A stretch of DNA of 64,000 nucleotides from Brassica napus (GCF_020379485.1 NC_063446.1:24206610-24270609); one strand, 5' to 3'. Positions 35,520-46,932 are shown, counted from the first letter of the stretch. Numbers and translations are program-made. Notes: a model not told the origin generated them from the sequence alone.

Positions 35520-36322
35520 GGTCTGCCTACATGTTTCAATCATCGTGGTTAGGCATCTCAAAAAAAAAAAATCTGTTTATAACACCAAATAAGTCCAAAC
35601 AATTTATAAAATTCACGCATGGTGTGGTCCGAAATGAAATTTACTTGCATAAAATAAAAGTGACGCTCATTTCCTGATTGGGCTTAATAATTGAGTAATG
35701 GGATTGGTCAGTGTTAATAAAACCCATAAATTGACTTATGGGCTTCAGTTAGATAAGATTATCGTGGTACGTTTTAAAGGTTAGGGTTTGCTTTAGTTTC
35801 GTGCTTCCTTGAGTATCTCATACAAGTATGTGTTTCTTTACTACTATATCTCTCTCTCTCTCTTGACTTGGCCATGTTTATCAAGTTTTGCTAACTGCCA
35901 AGGTTCATATATATACAATGTAGAAGATAAATGTGGTGTTATTTTCTTTGCCTTATCACGACACACATGCATATTGTTAAGCTGATTTCTACTGGGTGAG
36001 CAATGGTTCTTTCATTCAATGTGTAATCTTTTTGATATATCAATAAGACGTGTGTAAACCTTGCTCTCATTTGTGTTACAGCAACACCGAGTGGAAGTTT
36101 CTGGACGGTGTGAATAATTCAGGTGCTCCACTTCCTTTATCGTTCAGCAGTGTATACGTGATATGAATGTTTTGGAGGCTTTGTGTGACTATATATGTAA
36201 GTAGTTGCTATTTTTTTTATTTTCCCTAAAGTGTCTGTGTGAGTTTCATATATTATAATGAACATCTTATCTTGTTGGTTGTTGTAGGGATCTCAGACCA
36301 AGAAGTATCAGCCTTCTAGACC
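35520..36322 (+). pseudogene. Partial duplicate of HEATR1/UTP10 promoter and exons 2-5
   Basis: Sequence from the upstream region (TCGTGGTTAGGCATCT at both 16348 and 35543; TGGGCTTAATAATTGAGT at 16578 and 35683), the end of exon 2 (TTTCGTGCTTCCTTG), exon 3 with intron (GAAGATAAATGTGGTGTTAT), exon 4 (GTGGAAGTTTCTGGACGG) and the start of exon 5 (GGATCTCAGACCAAGAAGTA) appears in the same order as 16310-18075. Exon 1 and most of exon 2 are deleted, exon 4 has small deletions, and the copy ends within exon 5. Introns are retained, so this is segmental duplication, not retroposition. Not functional. Confidence 0.85.
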
Positions 36323-36659
36323 CCTAATGATTTACTGCAGTCAACGCAGCTTAGCTTCTTCTGAAGCATCACAAGCTAAAAAATTCATTATTCTTGTGGC
36401 AGAAGTTTGAAGTTTTGTCAACTATTATTATAAACAAGCAGCCGGATAAGAGAGTGGTGCGGAGACCAGAACACTAAGGGATCACAAAGGCGATGCAGTT
36501 ACTGCGACTATGGAATTGTTCTCAAATGGGCCTTTTACTTGCAAGTCTTTTGTGTGTGTGACAGTGTGAGAGGTGACTTGACATTAAGTATTGAAAACTG
36601 TCTCAGGTTCTCCTATCATTGCTGAATCAATAAGCTATTAGATACAAATCATTTTTGGG
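36323..36659. other. Unassigned sequence after the HEATR1 duplicate
   Basis: About 340 bases of moderate GC content with no continuing frame. Fragments such as FILVAEV appear in one frame but do not identify a family. Confidence 0.35.
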
Positions 36660-36990
36660 GACTTAATGTATCAGGTGACTGTGTTCAGCTCGGCGGTTGA
36701 AACACACCATCACCTATTTTTTGAATGTAGCTTCTCCGCTCAGCTATGGTCGGGATTTGCTTCTCAGATTTGTCAAAATCCTCCTTCAGACTTGCATTCA
36801 GTGGCAGCTTGGATTAATTCCCCTCATCCCCCTTCAACAGCAACCAAGCCACGCTCCTCAAGCTCTACTTTCAGGTCATCATCTACTGTGTTTGGAAGGA
36901 AAGAAATGCAAGAATCTTTTTTGGGCTCTGAGTTGTATTGTTGTTGTTTCTGTTGTTGTTTCTTTTTTCTGTCTAATCATGTCTTGTTTC
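36660..36990 (+). mobile_element. LINE reverse-transcriptase C-terminal (zf-RVT) remnant
   Basis: The frame from 36666 contains SSAVETHHHLFFECSFSAQL then WSGF, the typical H-x-FF-x-C-x-(6)-W pattern of the zf-RVT region after the reverse transcriptase of plant non-LTR elements; a shifted frame then carries VWKERNAR-like sequence (TGTTTGGAAGGAAAGAAATG near 36889), also typical of that region. No RT core is present, so it is a short, frameshifted remnant. It is directly followed by a MITE. Confidence 0.6.
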
Positions 36991-37655
36991 ATTGGTAGAG
37001 CATTAGCATTATGCTTTACATTATCCAATCAACAATTGTTCGAAAAACATTTAGATAAGCATTGACTAAATGCTAATGCTCTCCAATTGCTTACTGACCC
37101 GTGCTCTCATATGAAGCTTTTAAAAGAGCATTTGCATTTATAATTTATAAAATTAAGGAAGATATATAATTAATTCATTTATTTTATTTAATAATATCAT
37201 AAAACTATTTTTATATCCAGAAAATAAAATTTTGATTTCTAAAGTTAATTTGCAATAAAATAGTTTTTCACATTTAAAATATAATTTAATTTATATAATT
37301 TAATTTATTGTAAATGTGAAAATTTATTTTTAAAAATAGATATTTTAATTATATAATTTATTTTAAAATAATATTTTTTGATATAAACATAAATTTTAAA
37401 TTATTAAATAAAATAAATTAATTATATATCTTTTTAATTTTATGTGTTAATATTTATATATATATATATATTAGAAATATATTCATTGAAAATAAATATG
37501 TTATATATTATATACTAATTTTTATAATAATTTAAATAAAATACTCATACTACTCTACCAATCATCATATTACACAGTTTAACAAAAACATACAGCTCAT
37601 GCATCATACTGCTACTGCAGCATACTGCTACTGCTAATGCTAATGCTCTACCAAT
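36991..37655. mobile_element. Composite MITE with four copies of one terminal repeat
   Basis: ATTGGTAGAGCATTAGCATT begins at 36991 and its perfect inverse ends at 37655 (21-bp terminal inverted repeats). Two further copies lie inside: an inverted copy ending at 37087 (ATGCTAATGCTCTCCAAT) and a direct, diverged copy at 37125 (GAGCATTTGCATTTATAA). The first 97 bp (36991-37087) therefore form a complete mini-element, and the rest is a second, AT-rich unit. No coding capacity is seen. Confidence 0.7.
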
Positions 37656-38538
37656 CGAGTTGTTAGCAACATTGGGGAAAATTCAAAATGGTATAAATAT
37701 TAACATTTTACCAAAAAAAATATATATATCATTTTTGGGGTGTGGACTTTAATGTTTCTTTGCTTTTAAGTTTTCAATCTTCAAGTTGTGTATTTATTTA
37801 TACTAGAGTCGTTTTCCGCGATACGCGCGGATTGTGGCCGTTTATAAAAAAATTGCTTATTTATTTATTTATTACAATGTGATATAAGTTTTTTAAAATA
37901 TTAGTAAGGTATATTATTGACCAACATCAAATTTAAGGTGATAAATCTTTTGTTGGGTGTTTTGCTATGAATTAGTAATTATTCTCACTATTTATATTGT
38001 AAAATTTGTGTCACACTACAACAAACTAAGACATAGATTTGACCATAAATATGTTATCTATTAGTTGGTTTTAATTGACTGAGTTTTTTTCCTACGACTG
38101 AGTTTGTTTAGAGCATCTCCAAAAGAAACTCTATAACTCTAAATATAGTGTTTTTTGCTCTCCAAAAAAAAACTTCAAATTGAAGTTTTGAAGAGTGAAA
38201 CTCCAAATATAGAGTTTCACATTTCAAAACTTCAAATTTGAAGTTTCATCCTTTTATTTGCATTTTGGTCCTTACAATTATACATCATATTTATAATTCT
38301 TAAATATTTTTTTGTTTATTGTTTTAATCCTTAAAACTTTTATATCTCATAAATATTCAAATTTGTTTTATAAATTTAAGTTTTACACATGAAATTAAAT
38401 AAAAATTTTAAAACAAGATTTATAATATTTTAAAACTAGAATTAAACAACAAGAATATTACAAAAAACCATAATAAAAACTTATTAAAAAGACACATGAA
38501 GACATAATTATTACTCAAGTTTAAATATTATAACAACA
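37656..38538. other. Spacer with a Helitron end and a Harbinger-like MITE edge
   Basis: At 37803 the inverse of a Helitron 3' end is present: read on the minus strand, a GC stem CCGCGCGTATCGCGG is followed by GACTCTAG. At 38113 GAGCATCTCCAAAAGAAACT resembles Harbinger-type MITE termini of Brassica, followed by internal inverted copies of ACTTCAAATTTGAAGTTT. Partner ends were not found for either. Confidence 0.45.
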
Positions 38539-38970
38539 CTAATAGTCTGGTAAATTTGCTCCAGAACCTCTCAAATCTCTAAAATATTGTCCAAACAAAT
38601 TTTGTGTAACCGAAGATGATTGTTGTTGTTGCTCTTGTCGCCTTTTCCGTACGATTCTTTCTTGTTCAGATCGAATGTATTCACGAATATTAACATCATC
38701 GATAGAAGCTAAGTTTTTTAGCAATATTTTATTTTCCTCTTTTACTTCTTTAAAAGCTAACTTTTTTGCTTCATTTTGCAGTCGTAATTCAATCATCCCA
38801 TGACCTTTTTCCCTCCTTGTTGTACTTTTGTTTAAAAGATCAAGGATATTTTCGTTTGATGATATCAAACTATCAGCGGGTATATTATGAGGATATCCGA
38901 TTTCAACAATTTTTGGCTCGTAATCTACAAATAAAAAATAAAGAGAATCATTTCTTACTTCGAAATGCAC
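38539..38970 (-). pseudogene. Harbinger-associated Myb-like protein, C-terminal fragment
   Basis: 143 codons open to the left of any ATG (the first codon of the open frame is GTG). The end EENKILLKNLASIDDVNIRE, then RSEQERIVRKRRQEQQQQ and GSGANLPDY, matches the C-terminal part of the NAM-associated/trihelix proteins that accompany PIF/Harbinger transposases in Brassicaceae. The DNA-binding N-terminal half is absent. Associated with the MITE-like edge at 38113. It is a transposon remnant. Confidence 0.55.
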
Positions 38971-38999
38971 TAGTTTATCATATATGAGAGCATTACGGA

Positions 39000-40580
39000 A
39001 ATAATTTTATGGAATAACAAGGGTCGGTCCGCCCTACGGGCAGGATATATTTTACTTGTAATCTATGTTATTATTTTTTATATAATTTTGTGGTTTGTGT
39101 TTTATGTTCACAATTGCAAGTGATATGTATGAGATATATTATTTTGTTAATTTAAGTTGTTGGTTAGCTTGTCTGTAAGTAATTTTTGTTTTGACTTTTT
39201 TTTTGTTTCTATGACATCACCTTGACGGAATTGTTATGTCATTCTCGATTGAATAATTTGTATTTAACAACTAATGTATATGACTTTTTCTGAAGTTCTC
39301 GCCGGCTGTAAGTCTTTGCATAATTTTCCAAAAAGAAAATTCAACTTTGGTTAGAAATTGGCAATGAAAAAATTAGCCATCCAGTTGAGTTGGAAATGAT
39401 GTTCCTCGGTTGGGAATGTTGTTCCTGGTGTTCATCGGTCTTATTTCTTAAGTTTATTGTTGCGTGATATTTGGTTTTGATAAATAAGCTCTATAGTTGG
39501 TTAGGAACAAATATGAGCATCTCTTGGACCATTTCTTCTTTAATCTTAACTCTTAAAAATAGAATTTTAGATTTTGGAGGGAAGAAATTCATAATTGTTT
39601 CTATGTTCTATTCGAGATCACCTACCAAGATTTTTGTTGTTGTCAAGATTTGGAGAACCCATCGGCAGAAATTGGTATTTTTTGTGTTTTCATTACCAAA
39701 AATACTAAAAATTTTACATGGTTTGCAGAGATTTTAAAATCTATTTATATAGCGTAAACTATGTATTTATTTTGCACATTTCTGTATATTTTTTATTAGT
39801 CAAATATTATTGTAAAGAAATTTTCACTTTTAGTCATTTTAGTTTTTTAAATATTGTTGTTCTTAGTGTTTTCGTGAAATCTGTAATGAAAGCTTGATAC
39901 ACAGGTGAATTGTTAATAATAGGGTGGAGATGACTAACCGCTCATAGTAACATTTCTCTGCTGCTGTTTCTGAGTCAAAAGTAAATATGAGTTCCAGACT
40001 TAGCGTTGACAAATAACCGGCCTGAAAAGGTATGTAACCTCAGTTGCAGACAACAGTGAGCTCATTTTAATAAGAACTGTACCAACTTAAACAATCCTAA
40101 TGTTTCCATAAGCCTCAACTCAAGATTAAAAAAATAAAAATTAAACATAAAACACCAACCTCCTATGAAACAACCTTTGGTAGGTTCTGAACCAAACCCG
40201 GCCAGTTTTTTTTATACAACGCTAGGGTCGGTCCGCCATACAGGCCGGAAGTTAGAAAAAAACTATTTTATATAAATTTACATTAATTTTATGAAGCATT
40301 TTTTAAAAAAAATTGTAAATTGAAAACGATATTATAAAAAAAATAAATAATTTGGAGATCGTGTTGTTATTTTTAATAAATATTTTTGGATTGAATTAAA
40401 ATGACAGTAACTTTCATTTTTCTACGAAGAACAATCTAATATTATAAGATTAATGATGTCTGCATATAATTATGCAATGATCATGCCAGAGAAATATGTT
40501 AAGGAAAAACTTATATTATCTAAGGCAAAACAACCTTTTGTTAGTGTGAGTAATTTGGTCTGTGTATGTTTTAATTAAAA
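39000..40580. other. AT-rich spacer with two GGGTCGGTCCGCC repeats
   Basis: GGGTCGGTCCGCC occurs at about 39023 (followed by CTACGGGCAGG) and about 40226 (followed by ATACAGGCCGG). Each forms a short GC hairpin in AT-rich DNA and resembles inverted Helitron 3' termini (CTTG or CTAG next to the motif on the minus strand). No matching 5' ends were found. The open frame 39471-39737 is not recognisable. Confidence 0.4.
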
Positions 40581-41339
40581 CTTGATCTTGACCCGCACAA
40601 CCGTGCAGATTTTTCTTTCTATATTAAAAAATTATTTTTTTATATAGCAAAATTTTATTAATAATTTAACGTAATTTAGTGTTATATATTTTTATAATAC
40701 TTATGTTTATATGTCTTAATAGTATAGAAGTATAAGTATAACAAAAAAATGTCATTAAAATATATATATCAATCCGTATTGAATGTTCAAAATATAAGAA
40801 CATTATAAACTATACACCATAGTATAAAAATAACATGGATTATTTACGTGTACGTGTTACTATGTATAAACTATATACCATAGTATAAAAGTAACACAGA
40901 TTATTTACGTGTATGTGTTACTATATATTTGCCCCTTATTTAATTTATATTTATTGTCTTATAGTTTGTTGTATCATATGATCTTAAAAGCTATATGAAT
41001 AATGTGTATTATAATGCTTCTTAACTCTAGACAAAAACATATGTTCTATAATGCTTCTCTTATGTAAAATTAAAAATTATGGTTATATTTTAGTTAGTAA
41101 ATCAACAAATTTAAATATTTCACGTTAAAATTAAAATGAAGCATATGTTTAGGAAAGAAATCAGGAAAATATATCAATAGCAATTTAGTTTGTTGTTTAG
41201 AGAAACAAAAGACTAAAATGCAGATACAATTATTGTTATGATATTATTAAAATTTATTAAAAGTAAGAATCTAAAAAATGGTCCAATTTAAAAAATCACA
41301 CATGAGTCAAGGTTGTGACTTCTGTTTTAATATATAAGA
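40581..41339 (-). mobile_element. Non-autonomous Helitron (759 bp), inverted
   Basis: On the minus strand it starts TCTTATATATTAAAACAGAA (41339) and ends GCACGGTTGTGCGGGTCAAG followed by ATCAAG (40581), with A before and T after. The terminal CAAG differs from the usual CTAG. An internal tandem duplication of about 61 bases (40801-40925, containing ACCATAGTATAAAA and GATTATTTACGTGTA) is present. Same family as 6674-7342 by its ends. Confidence 0.75.
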
Positions 41340-42280
41340 TGTGATAGTTTTCTCCTAATGAAAGTCATACTTCAACTTCCCTGTCACTCTTTAAATTCAA
41401 TACAACCTATCGTTATTAAATAAGTTTAGAATTTATTAAATAGGTTTTACTATTAATTTAGAAGTTATTAATACTGTAGAAACTTGCGTTGTGAATTAAC
41501 AATATATTTAAATTAAATGATAATATTGCATGAACGTTTTTATAGAATCTATGCTCGTATGTAATAAGCTGCAGATGCGTGTAATTATCTTGCAAAATAG
41601 TTTTTTTGCATTGGTGTATTATTACTTTGAAATAAAATTGTTTACCGTGCAAACGGAATTGTTCAAAATTTTCAAATATCAGAGTGTTCATTTATTCAAA
41701 TAGCTAAATATGAGTAATATATAATAATATGTTTGCACTGTTGTATGAAAAAGAAGAAGAAGTTAGGAGCACTATTTATCCTGGAATCATGAACCTTAAA
41801 TAATAAATTGATGTAAATGGGTAAAACAAAAAATTATAGGAGCGAGCACTATGTATCGTGAAATAAATTGATGTAAATAGGTAAAACAAATAATTATTCA
41901 TATGCTTTTTTTTCTAAAACATTATGCGTATGTTAAATGCTCAGTATACGTATATCAAATTAGTAAATTCAATTTTGCATTCACTATATAATATTATACA
42001 TTTTATATGTATGTTCACTAATATACTATAAACCTATTGGTTCATCTAGTTTTTTGGTTTTTACGGGTTGTTTTACACATTAAAATAAATAAAAAACATT
42101 TTATTGTATTTTCGACACATGTAAATCTAATTAAAATTATCGCACTTGGTTCTGTTGATTTACATTAATTTTTCATATCGGTATGATCGGATTGAATATC
42201 AACAATATCATAATAACTGTTTTTATGACGTATTTATAAGACGAAAAATACAACATTATTTGTTTACTAAAATATAAAAG
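41340..42280. other. AT-rich spacer with a tandem duplication
   Basis: A unit of about 62 bases is repeated at roughly 41768-41830 and 41840-41895 (AATAAATTGATGTAAAT then GGTAAAACAAA; GAGCACTAT-TATC at the start). No gene is supported. Confidence 0.45.
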
Positions 42281-42282
42281 TA

Positions 42283-42477
42283 CAGTGAAACCTCTATAAA
42301 TTAATAATGTTGAGACAACATCAAAACTATAATTTTCTTATTAATTTATAGAGATATTAGTTTATCGATATACTAATTGAACCAAAAACTCAATTTGAGA
42401 CTATAAAATTATATTATTTTATAGAGATTTTTAGTGTATATTAATTTATAGAGTATTAGTTTAAAGAAGTTATACTG
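42283..42477. mobile_element. Emigrant-like (pogo/mariner) MITE, 195 bp
   Basis: Begins CAGTGAAACCTCTATAAATT and ends with TTAATTTATAGAG...TTATACTG; the ends match the Arabidopsis Emigrant terminal repeat (CAGTAAAACCTCTATAAATT). TA dinucleotides at 42281-42282 and 42478-42479 are the expected target duplication. Internal copies of TTAATTTATAGAG strengthen the call. Non-coding. Confidence 0.8.
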
Positions 42478-43022
42478 TATACTGTTGAAAATACTATTTT
42501 TAATTTGATCTAAAGCCCACACAACAATATTCTCGCATGTTTATGAGTTACAACAAAAGCCCACGCGATCTCCAACTCCGAGTTAATGAAACGGCGCGTT
42601 TTGGACGCAGACACGTGTCGGCTTATCAAGACAGCTTAGGATGGAAACAAACCCAACTTTATGCATAAAGATGTATTCTTGGCTGTCAAACAAATTTAGG
42701 TAGGCAGAGGCACCACTGCAATAGATCGGGTGTGTGATGTTAGATCGAGGGAAGTTAGGTACAAAAACATCAGGAAAGGAAAGGGGCCAATATTTCACCA
42801 GTCGGGCTTTTTTCTATATGAGTTTGGATGCGCTTTAACCCTATGATGAAGTCTGAATTTGTGGAATCAGGCCAAGTATTTGAATTAAGTTGATTTCAAG
42901 GTCCATAATAATAACGTGGCCCAACCAGAAAACAAACAACATTAAAGTGTTGAAAGAGAAAGTCTACGTGTCAACCATAGAAGCTGCCAATGCTGAGGTG
43001 TCTTTATGAGAAGAGAGAAAAT
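42478..43022. other. Spacer, slightly GC-richer
   Basis: The sequence 42530-42830 is less AT-rich and includes ACGTGTCGGC-like ACGT cores (42611), but there is no supported gene; the minus-strand open frame 42583-42798 has no recognised domain. Confidence 0.35.
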
Positions 43023-43790
43023 ATTATATATTAAAACAGAGATTTATTTGTGTAATTTTTTAAAAACTGGACCTAATGAACATATTTTTAGAAAGTCATG
43101 TTACATTTAATCTTTAATCTTATCATTTAAATTTTGGGCATACCAGAAATTTTTATTGGACTATCAATAATTAGATTTAAAGAATAGATGATCCATTAGA
43201 TTTATAGATAGTATAAATTAAATAGATATAATTTAATGTTGTAGTACTATACCTCCATATGTTAAATATTTAAATATTTATCGATGTTAATTTTTAAAAT
43301 TATAAAGATTTTTTTAAAAATAACAAAAATCATATTATCAAACAATGATTAATCTTTACTATCTTAAACCAATGAAAACAAATTTTAAACTATATAGTTT
43401 ATTTTAAATATTAAACAAAAAGTAAATGTTTAATTATTTACTCTATAATATAAATCTATGAAGCGAAAAGTTTAATTTTTAAAAAACTTTCTAAATTTGT
43501 GAAATGTTACAATATCTTTGAATATGGCAATAAAACAATATTTTACTAATCTTTATATATATAGTTACTATTTTAATAATGAAATAATAATCTGAAATAT
43601 ATATATATATATAGAAGAAGATACAAATACATGTGAAAGTTTAAAACAATCTATTCAATGAAAAAATATACCGTAAATTTATTATATTTTAAAAATTGAT
43701 AGACACACATATTATAATATATATCAATTTAGAATTGAAAACAAAATATTTATATAAAATAAATGAAAACAAAAATCTGCGCATAGTACC
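43023..43790 (+). mobile_element. Old Helitron copy, 3' end lost
   Basis: Near its 5' end it has TTATATATTAAAACAGAG, and from about 43190 on it parallels 6735-7320 with substitutions and small indels (TTTATAGATA-TATAAATTAAAT, CCAATGAAAACAAATTTTAA, TATGAAGCGAAAAGTTTAAT). It stops at AATCTGCGCATAG, just where the terminal GC hairpin and CTAG should follow, so the 3' end is truncated. Confidence 0.75.
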
Positions 43791-44075
43791 ACTTTATTAT
43801 AGAAGATAGATAGAAGATATATATGTGAATCCATTAAAGCGTGAAACACGTTAGGTTTTGTATTTGATAACTACTTCCTAAAAAGGTGATTTATTCAAAA
43901 ATGATTCTTCTAACACACTTAAATAAGGATATGGAAAATTGCAGTAATTAGTTGAGATTATCGAAAATCGTGCACATGAACCAGTCTATATATAAAAAAT
44001 CTACTTTGATCGTAAACCCTACTTCCTTATCTATCCTTATTAAGTCTCAAAAACTAATAAAGCTGACGAAAGAGA

Positions 44076-44655
44076 ATGACGAAGGTGATGAGTGAAAGAG
44101 ATGTGATTGTAAGTAAAGGAATATGGTACATGATGACTCTGGTCTCGCTCTGGGCCCTAGCCAAATCAATCAGTCTTCTCTGGCCAGATGGAGACAATTG
44201 TGAATCATCAAAGTCTCGGTTCTACAGAGACTGCCGTGAGTGCCACAACATTCTATGTAGTGATGCTACTCAGGTATTTCTTCTTCGCAGATCCTCATCC
44301 CTACAAGGAGTTCACTACAGATATACAGAGGCTTCCTCAGTATTTGATCTCGCAGTTGGCCTTTTTTGCAGTAATCTATTCGCCTTTAAAGTACAAAGTG
44401 TACATGCAAGAGTATGTCGTGTCTGTGTCGTTATTCACCACCTCGTTGGTCACGATAGGGATAGGACTCATACAGTTATCCAATAAGCTTAGGATGGAGA
44501 CTAGACATACTTTGGTCACACTCTTCCTCGTATGGTTGTTTTGTCTTTCTGGCATTTATTTGTGTTCTTCCTACGACCAAAACACTCACGACCAAGCATT
44601 GGGAATTGGTCTACTCTGTGAGTTGGCCGCTACTCTCCTCATCTATTTATTTTAG
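44076..44655 (+). pseudogene. Unrecognised membrane-protein ORF with one frameshift
   Basis: A start MTKVMSERDVIVSKGIWYMM and membrane segment (WYMMTLVSLWALAKSISLL) in one frame are followed, after a shift between about 44190 and 44260, by the rest in the next frame: ATTFYVVMLLRYFFF, YLISQLAFFAVIYS, VVSVSLFTTSLVTIGIGL, TLVTLFLVWLFCLSGIYL and LLCELAATLLIYLF, ending at 44655. Together they give about six membrane segments. I do not recognise the family. The frame change could be a real mutation or a sequencing error. Short leader, no intron. Confidence 0.5.
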
Positions 44656-45012
44656 GACTATTTATTTTAGGATGACTAAGTTAAGCGTTTTTTATCTGGT
44701 TTTGATGTTTACTTTTTTGGTTTTTGTTTTTAAGCTATAATAAAATTACTTTGGATTTCTAAATAACAAAGCTTGATTATGACTATTTACTATTATCAAC
44801 TTCTTTTCGGAAAAATGGCCAGATTAATAAAAACTAATCCGTAGTAATTATTCATAAGCCAACATGATTAACCCCGGTCTCTTAGCTGGAGTTCTTAATT
44901 TATGATTTGACTTTTTTTATATATCTTATTTAAAAGATGCTTCTTAGTTTTTCTTCTTTAAAATCTAACAAAAACCAAAAACCGCCCGACTAGGGTTAAT
45001 CATAGTCTAACC

Positions 45013-45214
45013 CAGTGGCGGTGGTAGGATTCAAATCAAGGTGGGTCAAAATTAGATTATATAAAGTGGAGGTTCATAATTATCAAGGGGGTCAAATTGT
45101 AAAAATTGAACTAATTAATCAATATTTGTTACAATTATATACTCACATTAAGTTAAATTTTAAAATTGATGTGGGTCAATTGACCACCCTGTTTGTTCAC
45201 TGCCTCCGCCACTA
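45013..45214. mobile_element. hAT-like MITE, 202 bp, with 8-bp target duplication
   Basis: Ends CAGTGGCGGTGG and, inverted, TAGTGGCGGAGG. GTCTAACC is repeated exactly at 45005-45012 and 45215-45222. The 8-bp duplication and CAG(T)GGCGG-type termini point to the hAT superfamily. Non-coding interior. Confidence 0.85.
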
Positions 45215-45299
45215 GTCTAACCTCCATGCAGATCTCTTAGCTTTGATATCTTGCATATTTGCATTGTTTTATCCATTCATTCATAAACATTTTCATCAT

Positions 45300-46916
45300 A
45301 GAGATTAGGATTTAGACATGTTTAGGTTGCATTTTGCATACATGAGTCTCTATTAGGTACTGGAGTGCCACATGGAGTTCTTGGGGACATTTGGATGCAT
45401 TTGGAGCTCGAAGGAGGTGAAATAGGTGATCATTAAACGAGCAGCGCATGGGAGCGACCTCCCGGAGCGACATCACGAAGTCGCTGTGTCCCACCTCTCA
45501 GAGCGACCTTCCTAAAGCGACGCCATGAAGTCGCTCGCGTTCTCGTTACTCCGAACCATCTTAGATGACCCTGGAGCGACCAGCCCAGAGCGACTATCTC
45601 AAGTCACTCCAGCCAGAGCGACCTACCGGAGCGACGCCATGAACTCGCTCGCCCTATACGCTTCGGAGCGACCTCCTAGAGCGACAAGGCGAAGTCGCTC
45701 CAGCTCCTAGAGCGACCAGTTCAGAGCGATAAGGCGAAGTCGCTCCAGCTCCTAGAGCGACCTCACCACAGCGACCAGTCCAGAGCGACGCGCCGAGGTC
45801 ACTCGCATCTCACACCCCTCTCGGAGCGACCTCCCAAAGCGACACCCCGAGGTAGCTCGCGTCTCTATGGCGAGACGACACGAAGCGAAGCCCAGAGCGA
45901 CCTCTCAGAGCGACCCACTGAGGTCGCTCCCGAAGGCCAGAGCGACCTCTCGGAGCGACATGCCAAGGTCGCTCCGCGTCTATTATTGGGTCGATTTTCT
46001 ATTTTACTTAAGGGCCTTTTGGTCATTTCATGATGCACGTTTTTATTTTCTAAACCTATGTTTTAATACTCTGTAAGCCACGAGGAGGAGAGAATCTTTT
46101 GGGGATCTATTGAGAAATACACAAAAAAACTCTCTTGAGAAGTTTATCTCTTGGATTTTGATTGTTATGTTCTTGTGTTCTTGTTGATTTCTTATCTATT
46201 TCTCTACATGATTAATCTGAAATCCAATATGGGTTTAAGAGGAATCATGGAGATTAGTGAGTAATCACTTTTTGAATTCATGGGTTAGGGAGATTAAGGG
46301 TGATTAGGTTAGTTCTAGGATGTTTTAGTGTAGATCATTCTTGTTCCTTGCTAGTAGAGTATTCCTAATGCATATTCTGAGTTGGCCACTCAAAAGTTGA
46401 TCAATAGGCATTTCCCACCCGAAAGATGTTTGATGAAATGTCTGAAACAATTTTCCTAGGCTTTTAGTATACTTTGCCAAAGATATTTATTGTTAAAGGT
46501 GCTAAAATAGCTAATAGACTTGTTTGTAATGATTGCTTTCATATTATTCAACCAAAGACATTTGATGTTTGAGATATGTTAGAAAATGAGCATTCATCTA
46601 GACATAGAGCTTGCTTAGAATTGTGTCTAGGCTTAAGGTAGATAGTTTGATTAATCATTTGTCATCCTTAGTTCGAAACTTGATCACCCAAGGTCTAATC
46701 CCTATACCCATGAGTTCTCTTTTCCCTTAGTCAAGAAAGTATCATCCTGTTATTGCTTATTAGTTTTAGTCATAGCTTAAAAATCATCTAAATCATTGGT
46801 TGCACTTAGATTAAGTGAGTACTTGCATTCTCGGTGCTTTGATATCCCTCAGAACTGGTTCGACAATCACTATACTACAACATTTGTCTTAGGAGCCTTG
46901 AAAACTCCTAACATCA
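45300..46916 (+). mobile_element. Athila-1 5' LTR (left border approximate)
   Basis: The LTR ends ACATCA at 46916, four bases before the tRNA-Asp primer-binding site. The left border cannot be fixed because the partner LTR is outside the window; the TG at about 45319 is one candidate. The LTR contains the GAGCGACC array (45452-45975) and a long non-coding tail typical of Athila LTRs. A polyadenylation-type region may lie near 46070-46130. Confidence 0.65.
45452..45975. repeat. Direct-direct-inverted GAGCGACC array in the Athila-1 LTR
   Basis: About ten units, each with GAGCGACC, then a second (G/A)AGCGAC 13-15 bases later, then an inverted copy GA(A/G)GTCGCTC about 12 bases on. Unit starts at about 45452, 45501, 45573, 45616, 45666, 45710, 45754, 45823, 45894 and 45940. 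The motif is conserved while the spacers vary, unlike a simple tandem repeat. Confidence 0.75.
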
Positions 46917-46919
46917 AAT

Positions 46920-46932
46920 TGGCGCCGTTGCC
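46920..46932 (+). other. Athila-1 primer-binding site (tRNA-Asp type)
   Basis: TGGCGCCGTTGCC is complementary to the 3' end of plant tRNA-Asp, the primer typical for Athila elements, and lies just after the LTR end. Confidence 0.8.

Noticed and set aside
39016..40250. Two GGGTCGGTCCGCC hairpins read as ends of one element
   Set aside because: They are in the same orientation, with different flanks and no matching other ends; kept only as repeats in the spacer entry.
45452..45975. CRISPR-like or satellite array
   Set aside because: A plant LTR context, short 8-bp words in both orientations and variable spacing rule out CRISPR; unequal spacers argue against a simple satellite.
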